Part shown: positions 1-7,372 of the stretch, in pieces
Position numbering within the stretch: position 1 is the first letter of the stretch
Layout of the letters: each line of letters begins with the position of its first letter
Assembly: GCA_016783995.1 (NCBI GenBank)
Contig: JADHVN010000051.1
Location: 1 to 9,305 of the forward strand
Reading direction: 5' to 3'
From: Actinomycetota bacterium
GTDB lineage: Bacteria > Actinomycetota > Humimicrobiia > Humimicrobiales > Humimicrobiaceae
Length of the DNA stretch: 9,305 nucleotides
The notes under the pieces: generated by a model
Database searches by the model: none
Told to the model about the DNA's origin: nothing
The model's input: only the letters and a program-made list of their open reading frames with translations
Position numbers and translations under genes: made by a program

Positions 1-198
1 TGGAGATGTTCTGGGCTTATAAGCTCCTCCCCGTATAAATGAAAGCCCCAGATTTTTTACTACTTTTGCAATAGCGTCTAGTTGCTCCCAGCTTTCAATT
101 GCGCAAGGCCCTGCAATTATAGTAATATAACCTTCTTCAATCAGCTTTGCATCATCTTTGATTTCAATTCCTTCAAGTTTTTCTTTTTTATTTTCCAT
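1..198 (-). CDS. aroF: 3-deoxy-7-phosphoheptulonate (DAHP) synthase, N-terminal part, cut by window edge
   Basis: The first 66 codons of a type I-beta (KDO8P synthase-like) DAHP synthase, which condenses phosphoenolpyruvate and erythrose 4-phosphate at the start of the shikimate pathway. Visible motifs are IAGPCAIES (residues 28-36; family form GPCxxES) and RGGAYKPRTSP (56-66), the substrate-binding stretch. The rest lies beyond base 1. The N-terminal extension before the barrel is only about 22 residues, so neither the ferredoxin-like domain of the Thermotoga enzyme nor a fused chorismate mutase is present. The gene follows aroQ by 73 bases. The start at 198 is preceded only by a weak purine stretch (AGAAAG). 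An in-frame ATG at 234 would add 12 residues but has no better ribosome site, and an in-frame stop at 250-252 bounds the ORF. The family is clear; the exact start and the symbol are less so. Confidence 0.88.
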   Translation of the reverse strand, partial: MENKKEKLEGIEIKDDAKLIEEGYITIIAGPCAIESWEQLDAIAKVVKNLGLSFIRGGAYKPRTSP

Positions 199-271
199 TT
201 GAAGATATTTCTTTCTAATATATAAAATAATCATTATTGGTGGATAATTTTAAAATACAGCAACCGGATAT

Positions 272-556
272 TTAGAGAGTCTCATCTTTTTCCAAAACCT
301 GAACATTTCTCAGGATGCTTTCAAAAATATCTACAATATTATCATTATATAGGGGACCCTTATTATATTTAATAATATTATTAATTAATTCTTCCTCCCT
401 TTTTGCATCGTATAAAGGTACATTTCTATCTTCTTTCAACCTTTTTATTTTCATTACTGCTTCCGCCCTTTTATTTAGAAAATCTACAATATTTTTATCA
501 ATTTCATTGATCTCTTCTCTATATTTTTTTAACTTTTCTTTAAAGTCGTCTTCCAT
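272..556 (-). CDS. aroQ: chorismate mutase, AroQ class, stand-alone
   Basis: A 94-residue all-helical AroQ-type chorismate mutase, converting chorismate to prephenate for Phe/Tyr synthesis. The family pattern is clear: YREEINEIDKNIVDFLNKRAE (helix 1, with the catalytic Arg), then IKRLKEDRNVPLYDAKREEE (helix 1 end to helix 2, with the K/R, D and E residues of the active site), then a C-terminal helix. An upstream ATG at 598 would give 108 residues but overlaps the end of guaA and lacks a ribosome site. The ATG at 556 has AAAGGAG five bases upstream and gives the usual ~90-residue length, so I choose it. It lies 32 bases after guaA and 73 bases before the DAHP synthase gene. These two activities are fused in Bacillus AroA(G), which suggests that this mutase may act with, or allosterically regulate, the neighbouring synthase; that is inference. 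Confidence 0.92.
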   Translation of the reverse strand: MEDDFKEKLKKYREEINEIDKNIVDFLNKRAEAVMKIKRLKEDRNVPLYDAKREEELINNIIKYNKGPLYNDNIVDIFESILRNVQVLEKDETL

Positions 557-561
557 CAATA

Positions 562-568
562 CTCCTTT
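562..568 (-). promoter_or_regulatory. ribosome binding site deciding the aroQ start
   Basis: AAAGGAG on the minus strand, five bases before the ATG at 556. It supports the shorter 94-residue chorismate mutase over the 14-residue-longer reading from 598, whose upstream bases are guaA codons with no purine-rich site. Confidence 0.8.
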
Positions 569-588
569 GATTCTTTTTTTATTTTCAT

Positions 589-2121
589 TTACTCCCATTC
601 TATAGTACTTGGCGGTTTCGAGCTTATATCATATACCACTCTGTTTACACCATCAACCTCATTTATAATTCTCGTGCTCATTCTTTCAAGTACCTTATGT
701 GGAAGCTTTACCCAATCCGCAGTCATTGCATCAGTGCTGCTTACTGCTCTTATTATTATCGGATAGAAGTAAGTTCTTTCATCACCCATTACCCCTACAC
801 TTTTAATGCTGGCAAGCACAGCAAAAGACTGCCAGATACTTTTATATAACCCTGCTCTCTTTATTTCCTCAACTACTATCTCGTCTGCATTCTGAAGTAT
901 TTTTATCTTTTCTTCCGTAACCTCGCCAATTATTCTGATTGCCAGGCCAGGACCGGGAAATGGCTGTCTCCAGACTATCTCATCCGGAAGACCTAATTCT
1001 ATTCCTATCTTTCTTATTTCATCTTTAAATAATAACCTTAAAGGCTCAATTAATTTAAGCTTCATATCAGCCGGAAGGCCGCCTACATTATGATGTGTCT
1101 TTATTTTAGCGGCATCTCTGGTACCGCTTTCTATCACATCAGGGTATAGTGTCCCCTGCACCAGGTAATTTGCATTTTTTATCTTTGATGCCTCTTCTTC
1201 AAATATTCTTATAAATTCATTTCCAATTATCTTTCTTTTCTTCTCAGGGTCTATAACTCCCACCAGTTTACTTAAAAATCTATCTTTAGCATTTACATGG
1301 ATCAGGTTAATTTTAAAATTTTCCCTGAACGTTTCCGCAACCTTATTTGCCTCCCCTTTCCGGAGAAGTCCATGATCAACAAGAATGCAGGTAAGTTTAT
1401 TACCAACAGCTTTGTTTACTAAAACTGCCGCAACAGAAGAATCTACTCCTCCACTCAGACCACATATAACTCTTCCATCTTTTACTTTATCTTTTATTTT
1501 TTTTATCTGTTTTTCAATAATGGAAACCATAGTCCAGGTAGGTGAACATCCACAGATATCAAACAGGAAATTCTTAAGTATATCAATCCCGGATGGAGTA
1601 TGCATTACCTCAGGATGAAACTGTATCCCATATATTTTATTTTTAGGTTCTTCTATACCCGCAATAGGAAGATTTGGAGTGGAAGCTATTACATTAAAGG
1701 CGGGAGGAATCTTAACCACACTATCCTTATGGCTCATCCAGCAGGTTTCTACGGGCTTTAAGTCTTTAAAAAGTGGTGATTTTAGGTTCAGTTTTATTTT
1801 TGTTTTTCCATACTCGTTGTGTCCGCTGGTGATAATCTCACCATCAAATAACCGGGTTATCAACTGCATTCCGTAACAAATTCCAAGTATGGGTATGCCC
1901 AGAGAAAAAATCTCTTTATCGACTACAGGAGCTTTTCTGTCCTTTGATAGAATACTATAGGGCGAACCAGAGAGTATCAGGCCGCTGGGTTTCTTTTCCT
2001 TTATTTTTTCAATATCAGTATCATAGGGAATAAGTTCAGAATAAACCCTGAGTTCCCTGACTCTTCTTGTAATTAATTGGCTGTATTGCCCGCCAAAATC
2101 AATTACCAGTACACTATCCAT
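589..2121 (-). CDS. guaA: GMP synthase (glutamine-hydrolysing)
   Basis: A full-length 510-residue GMP synthase (E. coli 525), making GMP from XMP, ATP and glutamine in the cytosol. Domains in order: class I glutamine amidotransferase (about 1-190) with nucleophile Cys82 in GICYGMQ and the His169/Glu171 pair in QFHPEV; an ATP-pyrophosphatase domain with P-loop SGGVDSS (223-229); and the C-terminal dimerisation domain with [14 protein letters not shown] and the terminal [15 protein letters not shown], the family's XMP-binding end. All key residues are present. The ATG at 2121 lies one base after the guaB3 stop, within a G-rich stretch (GGGGGCG) that can serve as ribosome site, so translation is probably coupled. 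Together with guaB3 it completes IMP to GMP in two consecutive genes. No guanine riboswitch can be placed before it because the space is coding. Confidence 0.98.
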   Translation of the reverse strand: MDSVLVIDFGGQYSQLITRRVRELRVYSELIPYDTDIEKIKEKKPSGLILSGSPYSILSKDRKAPVVDKEIFSLGIPILGICYGMQLITRLFDGEIITSGHNEYGKTKIKLNLKSPLFKDLKPVETCWMSHKDSVVKIPPAFNVIASTPNLPIAGIEEPKNKIYGIQFHPEVMHTPSGIDILKNFLFDICGCSPTWTMVSIIEKQIKKIKDKVKDGRVICGLSGGVDSSVAAVLVNKAVGNKLTCILVDHGLLRKGEANKVAETFRENFKINLIHVNAKDRFLSKLVGVIDPEKKRKIIGNEFIRIFEEEASKIKNANYLVQGTLYPDVIESGTRDAAKIKTHHNVGGLPADMKLKLIEPLRLLFKDEIRKIGIELGLPDEIVWRQPFPGPGLAIRIIGEVTEEKIKILQNADEIVVEEIKRAGLYKSIWQSFAVLASIKSVGVMGDERTYFYPIIIRAVSSTDAMTADWVKLPHKVLERMSTRIINEVDGVNRVVYDISSKPPSTIEWE

Positions 2122-2122
2122 A

Positions 2123-3283
2123 TTACGCCCCCATACCTACTCTCTGTTGCTGCTGGTGGAGTTTACCTTCTGTTTTAATTGATGGAGCCACCATTACTTC
2201 AGCTTTCTGGAAATCCTTGATGTTTTCATAACCGCATGTAGCCATTGAAGTTCTCAGCGCTCCAAATAGATTTAAAGTTCCATCATTTTCAAATGCAGGT
2301 CCCACCAGTATTTCTCTCAAGCTAGCAGCTGCATCTGTTCTAATTCTGGTACCCCTTGGAAGATCGGGGTGGAAAGTTGCCATACCCCAGTGATAACCCC
2401 TACCTGGAGCTTCTTTAGCCCTTGAAAGCGGGGAACCTATCATAACCAGATCTGCGCCGCAAGCAATAGCTTTCGCAATGTCTCCGCCTGTACGCATACC
2501 GCCATCAGCAATCACTAATGAGTACTGTCCTGTTTCCTCCAGATATCTAACCCTTGCAGCTGAAGCATCCGCAATCGCAGTAGCCTGAGGCACACCAATC
2601 CCCAGCACCTGCCTTGTGGTACATGCTGCTCCAGGACCGACACCTACTAGAACACCAACCGCTCCTGTTCGCATCAGGTGCAGGGAGGTGGAATATGATG
2701 CACAGCCGCCAACTATTACCGGGACCGGACATTCGGGAATAAATTTTTTCAAATCTAACGGCATTTTTGTCTTACTCACATGCTCAGCGCTAACTACCGT
2801 ACCCTGTATTACCAGAATATCAAGACCAGCATCTATAGCTATATTATAATACTTTTCAACATTTTTAGGGGTTAAGGAGGCGCAGGCTATATCACTTTCT
2901 TTCTTTATCTGTTTTACTCTTTTAGCAATTAATTCCTCTTTAATAGGCTCACGATAAATTTTCTGCATTTTACTGGTAGCTTCTCCTGCAGAAAATTTTG
3001 AAATTCTTTCCAGAATTTCATCCGCATTATCATATCTGCACTGCAGACCCTCTAAATTCAGCACAGCAAGCCCTCCTGCTTTTCTCATTTCTATAGCAAA
3101 TCTTACGTCTACAACACCATCCATTGCTGAAGCCAGTACGGGCAGTTCAAGTTTATATTCTCCAATATTTACTGAAATATCAATATCCTCCGGATCTCTG
3201 GTTCTTCTACTTGGGACTATTGATACTTCATCAAAACCATAAGATCTCCTGCCGGTTTTCCCCTTGCCAATTTCTATTTCCAT
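2123..3283 (-). CDS. guaB3: GuaB3-family IMP dehydrogenase-related protein
   Basis: A 386-residue TIM-barrel protein of the GuaB3 branch of the IMP dehydrogenase family, which is common in Actinobacteria and cyanobacteria. It lacks the CBS (Bateman) insert of classical GuaB, which accounts for the short length. The catalytic loop is kept: [10 protein letters not shown], with Cys221 equal to the thioimidate-forming cysteine, followed by GVPQATA. The IMP phosphate/ribose segment [15 protein letters not shown] (Asp260) and the [14 protein letters not shown] segment are intact. The C-terminal section has the GuaB3-type [27 protein letters not shown] stretch, then a Gln-rich tail (QQQQ). GuaB3 of Synechocystis has been reported to have IMP dehydrogenase activity; the actinobacterial members are less well understood. 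Its start overlaps the end of plsY by ten bases and has AAGGGGG five bases upstream; guaA follows after one base. The context favours a real IMP-to-XMP role, but activity is inferred. Confidence 0.94.
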   Translation of the reverse strand: MEIEIGKGKTGRRSYGFDEVSIVPSRRTRDPEDIDISVNIGEYKLELPVLASAMDGVVDVRFAIEMRKAGGLAVLNLEGLQCRYDNADEILERISKFSAGEATSKMQKIYREPIKEELIAKRVKQIKKESDIACASLTPKNVEKYYNIAIDAGLDILVIQGTVVSAEHVSKTKMPLDLKKFIPECPVPVIVGGCASYSTSLHLMRTGAVGVLVGVGPGAACTTRQVLGIGVPQATAIADASAARVRYLEETGQYSLVIADGGMRTGGDIAKAIACGADLVMIGSPLSRAKEAPGRGYHWGMATFHPDLPRGTRIRTDAAASLREILVGPAFENDGTLNLFGALRTSMATCGYENIKDFQKAEVMVAPSIKTEGKLHQQQQRVGMGA

Positions 3284-3945
3284 TTATCCCCCTTATCTTT
3301 AAGTTTTTTCTCTTCTTTATTTATTAATCTTTTAATATTTTCTCTATGAGTAATAAAAGTAAGCACACACCAGAAAAATGCTGCAATTACTATTGCCCAT
3401 GTATCCCATTTATGTCCGGTAACGGTAAAATAAAATGCAATGGGGGCAGTAATAGCCGCACTTAAAGATGCCAGAGATACAATTCTGAAAACCGCAAAAA
3501 TAACAGCCCAGGTGCCAAAAATAATAAGAAATGGAAGTATCTTCAACCATATGGGATTATCCATGAATGGCAGGGTTGAGACTCCAATTACCACCCCTAA
3601 AGAAGCTGCTATTCCCTTTCCACCTTTAAATTTAATATAGGCAGGAAAATCATGGCCCAATATAACAGCAACGGACACAATGGAAAGAAGTATTAGATCC
3701 TGAGGATAAATGAAGTACAGCACCAGTATCGGTGTGAACCCTTTTATGACATCAACAACTATTGTTAAAATACCATAACCTGCACCAAGGGTACGTGTAA
3801 TGTTAGTTCCCCCCACATTTCCGCTTCCATATTCTCTTATATCATCGCCCTTTTTTATTCTATGGATTACATACGCAGTGGGAAAAGCGCCAAAAAGGTA
3901 GGCTGCAATTACAAATATAATCTTATAAAATAAATCAATACCCAT
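3274..3945 (-). CDS. plsY: acyl-phosphate:glycerol-3-phosphate acyltransferase PlsY
   Basis: A 223-residue multi-pass membrane enzyme that transfers an acyl group from acyl-phosphate to the sn-1 position of glycerol 3-phosphate, the first step of phospholipid synthesis in most bacteria. Motif 1 is GSGNVGGTNITR (40-51) and motif 2 is GHDFPAYIKFKGGKG (97-111), which holds the glycerol-phosphate site. The C-terminal THRENIKRL is typical. Hydrophobic segments at about 6-28, 56-80, 84-97, 112-127, 135-172 and 181-199 fit the usual multi-span topology, followed by a Lys-rich cytoplasmic tail (208-223). Motif 1 has Gly in place of the common Ala (GGTN for GATN), a small change. The ATG at 3945 has no obvious Shine-Dalgarno site in a very AT-rich leader. 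It heads the plsY-guaB3-guaA-aroQ run and its last codons overlap guaB3. Confidence 0.96.
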   Translation of the reverse strand: MGIDLFYKIIFVIAAYLFGAFPTAYVIHRIKKGDDIREYGSGNVGGTNITRTLGAGYGILTIVVDVIKGFTPILVLYFIYPQDLILLSIVSVAVILGHDFPAYIKFKGGKGIAASLGVVIGVSTLPFMDNPIWLKILPFLIIFGTWAVIFAVFRIVSLASLSAAITAPIAFYFTVTGHKWDTWAIVIAAFFWCVLTFITHRENIKRLINKEEKKLKDKGDKWK

Positions 3946-4242
3946 TATACATAATAATAATTAATAAATAATAATAAATAATTATATTAGTTCAGAAACT
4001 CTAGAAAAATCAAAAAGATATAAATCCTTTAAAAAACCGTAAATTACTTTCTGAAAATCCATAGAATAATATTAAAAGAAATATTACTATAAGTTATTGA
4101 TTTATTCAATTTATTAAGTGCGGCTGTAACTCTGTAGTGTGATTTTTTAATTTTATCACAAGATAACATTCCCCTGACATAAATATATGTATTCCCATTC
4201 TTTTAAGCTTAATTTCAGGTAAGCCCAAGTAAAAATACGGAA
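3946..4242. other. AT-rich intergenic region between toxin gene and plsY
   Basis: About 300 bases, strongly AT-rich, with no gene that I can support on either strand. It must hold the plsY operon promoter unless transcription reads through from the toxin gene, since no GC-rich terminator hairpin is visible here. Minus-strand candidates are weak: TATAAT at 3981-3986 with no good -35 box; a TTGAAT/TAATAT pair spaced by 17 near 4081-4110; and an extended -10 TGATAAAAT at 4150-4158. In such AT-rich DNA these matches are expected by chance. A short perfect inverted repeat, tgtgat (4138-4143) and atcaca (4155-4160) with an 11-base spacer, overlaps the last candidate and might be an operator. Next to plsY, 3946-3980 is a run of TAA/ATT-like repeats. 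Confidence 0.5.
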
Positions 4243-4677
4243 TCAGGGTTCGGATATAATTTTTGCAAGTTGTGGCGAAATTCTTATGAAGTCATTAACA
4301 TTTAAAGTTAAAATCCTGTCTATCTTCATTTGCCTGGCAGCATATAGTATTAATCCATCATAGCTTGCACCGCCAGTAATATTATTAGATGAAAGTTCAT
4401 CTAATAATCTAATATAATCGTCAGTATTATATTTGACCATCACAAAGTCTTTTAGAACATTTTCTTTTATCAGGTTTTCTGCAAGAGAAGGATAAATTTT
4501 TGGACTTAATGGCAATGTGGTAAGAATGGAATAAGATTCAATTAAAGAATGGACAGAAATTATACCTTCAATTTCCTTTTTCTTGACTCTCTGCAGCCAG
4601 TGCAGGGAGTTTTCATGCTTTGGGTGCGCACTTATAAAAGCTGCTATTATTACTGATGTGTCAAAAAAAACCTTCAA
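4243..4677 (-). CDS. vapC: PIN-domain toxin, VapC-like ribonuclease
   Basis: A 144-residue single-domain PIN protein, the likely RNase toxin of a type II toxin-antitoxin pair. The conserved acidic residues are in place: Asp6 (FFDTSVI), Glu47 (LIESYS), Asp107 (ASYDGLI) and Asp129 in the TLNVNDF end motif (T124, N126, D129), so the metal-dependent nuclease site looks intact. The start is TTG at 4677, giving the usual PIN opening MKVFFDTSVI. Its first bases overlap the antitoxin stop as TTGA, a four-base overlap, with GGAG about ten bases upstream. Known VapC toxins cut tRNA or rRNA; the target cannot be read from the sequence. It lies downstream of the antitoxin, the usual order. No terminator is visible after it. 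Confidence 0.9.
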   Translation of the reverse strand: MKVFFDTSVIIAAFISAHPKHENSLHWLQRVKKKEIEGIISVHSLIESYSILTTLPLSPKIYPSLAENLIKENVLKDFVMVKYNTDDYIRLLDELSSNNITGGASYDGLILYAARQMKIDRILTLNVNDFIRISPQLAKIISEP

Positions 4678-4949
4678 AGTTTAATATCTCCAGTAACTCT
4701 TTTCATTCTGTCTTCTCTTTCTTTTTGTAAAAAATCTGTAAAAGATTCCAGGGGCTCTGAGCAGACAACAAGAATCCCGTCTTTATCTATAACAAACGGA
4801 TTTGAGGGTTTAGGATGAACTATTATATTATCTGAAGTGGCTTCAACCTCAACTTCGGTATTATTTTTAAGGCCAAAGTCATTTCTTATTTTTTTTGGAA
4901 TTACTATTCTTCCAAATTTATCAATTTTTGTTTTAAATTTTATTGTCAA
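4674..4949 (-). CDS. vapB: AbrB/MazE-type (SpoVT fold) antitoxin of a VapBC pair
   Basis: A 91-residue antitoxin. Residues 4-47 form a swapped-hairpin AbrB DNA-binding domain, with IDKFGRIVIPKKIRNDFGL and then a basic/acidic beta strand ending IIVHPKP. The C-terminal half (about 65-88) is a charged helix, EPLESFTDFLQKEREDRMKR, which is probably the segment that wraps and inhibits the PIN toxin. The start is TTG at 4949, with AGAGGTG about six bases upstream; a GTG inside that site is ruled out because TAG follows in frame. The gene has its own strong promoter and an inverted repeat across that promoter (4992-5027), which fits autoregulation by antitoxin or antitoxin-toxin complex. It lies between groEL and plsY and looks like an accessory insertion in otherwise housekeeping DNA. 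Confidence 0.88.
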   Translation of the reverse strand: MTIKFKTKIDKFGRIVIPKKIRNDFGLKNNTEVEVEATSDNIIVHPKPSNPFVIDKDGILVVCSEPLESFTDFLQKEREDRMKRVTGDIKL

Positions 4950-4991
4950 CTAATACACCTCTAAAAGAATTAGGGTTAATTTTATACTCAC

Positions 4992-5027
4992 AATTGCCAT
5001 TATAATATGGTTTTTGGCAATTATCAA
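4992..5027 (-). promoter_or_regulatory. promoter and inverted-repeat operator of the toxin-antitoxin pair
   Basis: Reading the minus strand, a -35 box TTGATA (5022-5027), a 17-base spacer and a perfect -10 box TATAAT (4999-5004) form a near-ideal sigma70-type promoter, about 50 bases before the antitoxin start. A perfect 8-base inverted repeat, aattgcca (4992-4999) and tggcaatt (5015-5022), has 15 bases between its arms. The arms touch the -10 box and the -35 edge, so a bound dimer would block polymerase. A third related half-site, tgccaatt, lies at 5028-5035 just upstream of the -35 box and pairs with ttggca at 5014-5019. The promoter is seen directly; the operator role is inferred from how AbrB-type antitoxins behave. 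Confidence 0.78.
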
Positions 5028-5140
5028 TGCCAATTTTATTTAGAGTTTGGTATGACTGCAGGTTTTTTTATGATACTTTCTCTGGTAAAATGAGTATAAG
5101 ACTTAAAATCATCCTCTATATTATCCTACCATATAAATAA

Positions 5141-5166
5141 GGCTGGCTTTAATATTAAAGCCAGCC
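5141..5166 (-). terminator. probable intrinsic terminator after groEL
   Basis: A perfect 26-base palindrome with arms ggctggctttaat and attaaagccagcc, starting 56 bases after the groEL stop. The outer GC-rich part should fold into a strong hairpin with a small AU loop. On the minus strand it is followed by TTATTTATAT, a broken T run, so termination efficiency may be moderate. The plus-strand flank is also T-rich (ctgtttcctcttttattctt), but no plus-strand gene needs it. It separates groESL from the toxin-antitoxin promoter. Confidence 0.75.
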
Positions 5167-5189
5167 CTGTTTCCTCTTTTATTCTTACT

Positions 5190-5212
5190 ATTAAAGTTAA
5201 AGTAACTTTAAT
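5190..5212 (-). repeat. second stem-loop just after the groEL stop
   Basis: A perfect inverted repeat, attaaagtta (5190-5199) and taactttaat (5203-5212), with a 3-base loop, nine bases after the groEL stop. It is AU-rich and so weaker than the palindrome at 5141-5166, with which it shares the attaaag/ctttaat core. It could protect the 3' end of the groESL message, or compete with the terminator by alternative pairing. No function can be assigned from sequence. Confidence 0.5.
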
Positions 5213-5221
5213 CAGCTTTCA

Positions 5222-6871
<1,650 letters not shown>

Positions 6872-6885
6872 TTAAAATAAAACTT

Positions 6886-7173
6886 TTATTTCACAATTGC
6901 CAGAACATCACTTTCTTTTATAATCAGATGTTCTTCACCGTCAATTTTTACTTCCGTCCCTGAATATTTGGAATAAAGAACAACATCTCCAACCTTTACT
7001 TCCATAGGAATTTTCTTACCTTTTTCATCCTTTGCTCCCTCACCAACTGCAATTACTTTACCCTCCTGGGGTTTCTCTTTTGCAGAATCCGGAAGAACGA
7101 TTCCGCTCTTAGTTTTTTCTTCACTGGGCTTTGGTTTCACCAATAGTCTGTCACCAAGTGGTCTGTATCCCAT
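6886..7173 (-). CDS. groES: co-chaperonin GroES (Hsp10)
   Basis: A complete 95-residue GroES, the heptameric lid of the GroEL chamber. The opening [12 protein letters not shown], the mobile loop (about 17-33) with the GIVLP sequence that contacts GroEL, the central GKVIAVGEG, the [33 protein letters not shown] core and the C-terminal strand are all present. The ATG at 7173 has a strong AAGGAGG site seven bases upstream. It is the first gene of the groESL operon. Its roughly 85-base leader starts with the CIRCE operator, so heat-shock control by HrcA is expected. hrcA itself is not in the window. Confidence 0.99.
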   Translation of the reverse strand: MGYRPLGDRLLVKPKPSEEKTKSGIVLPDSAKEKPQEGKVIAVGEGAKDEKGKKIPMEVKVGDVVLYSKYSGTEVKIDGEEHLIIKESDVLAIVK

Positions 7174-7228
7174 TACTTTTCCTCCTTCTAAATTATATTA
7201 TACATTTATGCAAAAACATAAAAATAAA

Positions 7229-7255
7229 TCAGCACTCTCTTGATTAGACTGCTAA
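7229..7255 (-). promoter_or_regulatory. CIRCE operator (HrcA binding site) of groESL
   Basis: The plus strand reads tcagcactc, nine bases, gactgctaa. Against the CIRCE consensus TTAGCACTC-N9-GAGTGCTAA this is 16 of 18 positions with exactly the right spacer. The two deviations are at arm positions 2 (left) and 3 (right). It sits just downstream of the predicted transcription start of groES, the usual place for HrcA repression. Confidence 0.92.
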
Positions 7256-7264
7256 CACTTATAA

Positions 7265-7293
7265 ATAATAGTATAATGAAATTAAAAAATCAA
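7265..7293 (-). promoter_or_regulatory. sigma70-type promoter of groESL
   Basis: On the minus strand a -35 box TTGATT (7288-7293), a 17-base spacer and a -10 box TATTAT (7265-7270; 5 of 6 to consensus). The start of transcription would fall about 7 bases downstream, close to 7258, right at the edge of the CIRCE operator. This vegetative promoter plus CIRCE arrangement is the classical HrcA-controlled layout. Confidence 0.75.
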
Positions 7294-7372
7294 GAATAAA
7301 ACTTAAAAATTTTTTGTTTTTAAAATATGATTAAATAAAAACCATAAAATTAGCCCTAAAACAGAAAAATAA

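Noticed and set aside
199..271. Separate promoter or attenuator between aroQ and the DAHP synthase gene
   Set aside because: Only weak AT-rich box matches and a 5-bp AT hairpin are visible; no Trp/Phe/Tyr codon-rich leader peptide is seen.
315..605. Plus-strand open frame of 96 codons opposite aroQ, with hydrophobic residues
   Set aside because: It mirrors the Lys-rich aroQ helices (AT-rich codons read backwards give Leu/Ile/Phe/Ser); no start signal or family resemblance.
2547..2732. Second minus-strand frame inside guaB3 (61 codons, Cys/Ser/Trp-rich)
   Set aside because: It lies wholly within the conserved GuaB3 barrel in another frame, with no ribosome site and no known family.
4138..4160. 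Possible CRP/FNR-type site, because of the TGTGA...TCACA halves
   Set aside because: The spacing between TGTGA and TCACA is 13 bases, not 6, so it does not fit a CRP site.
7301..7372. Intrinsic terminator after tsaD
   Set aside because: The stretch is AT-rich with A and T runs, but there is no GC-bearing stem before a T run.
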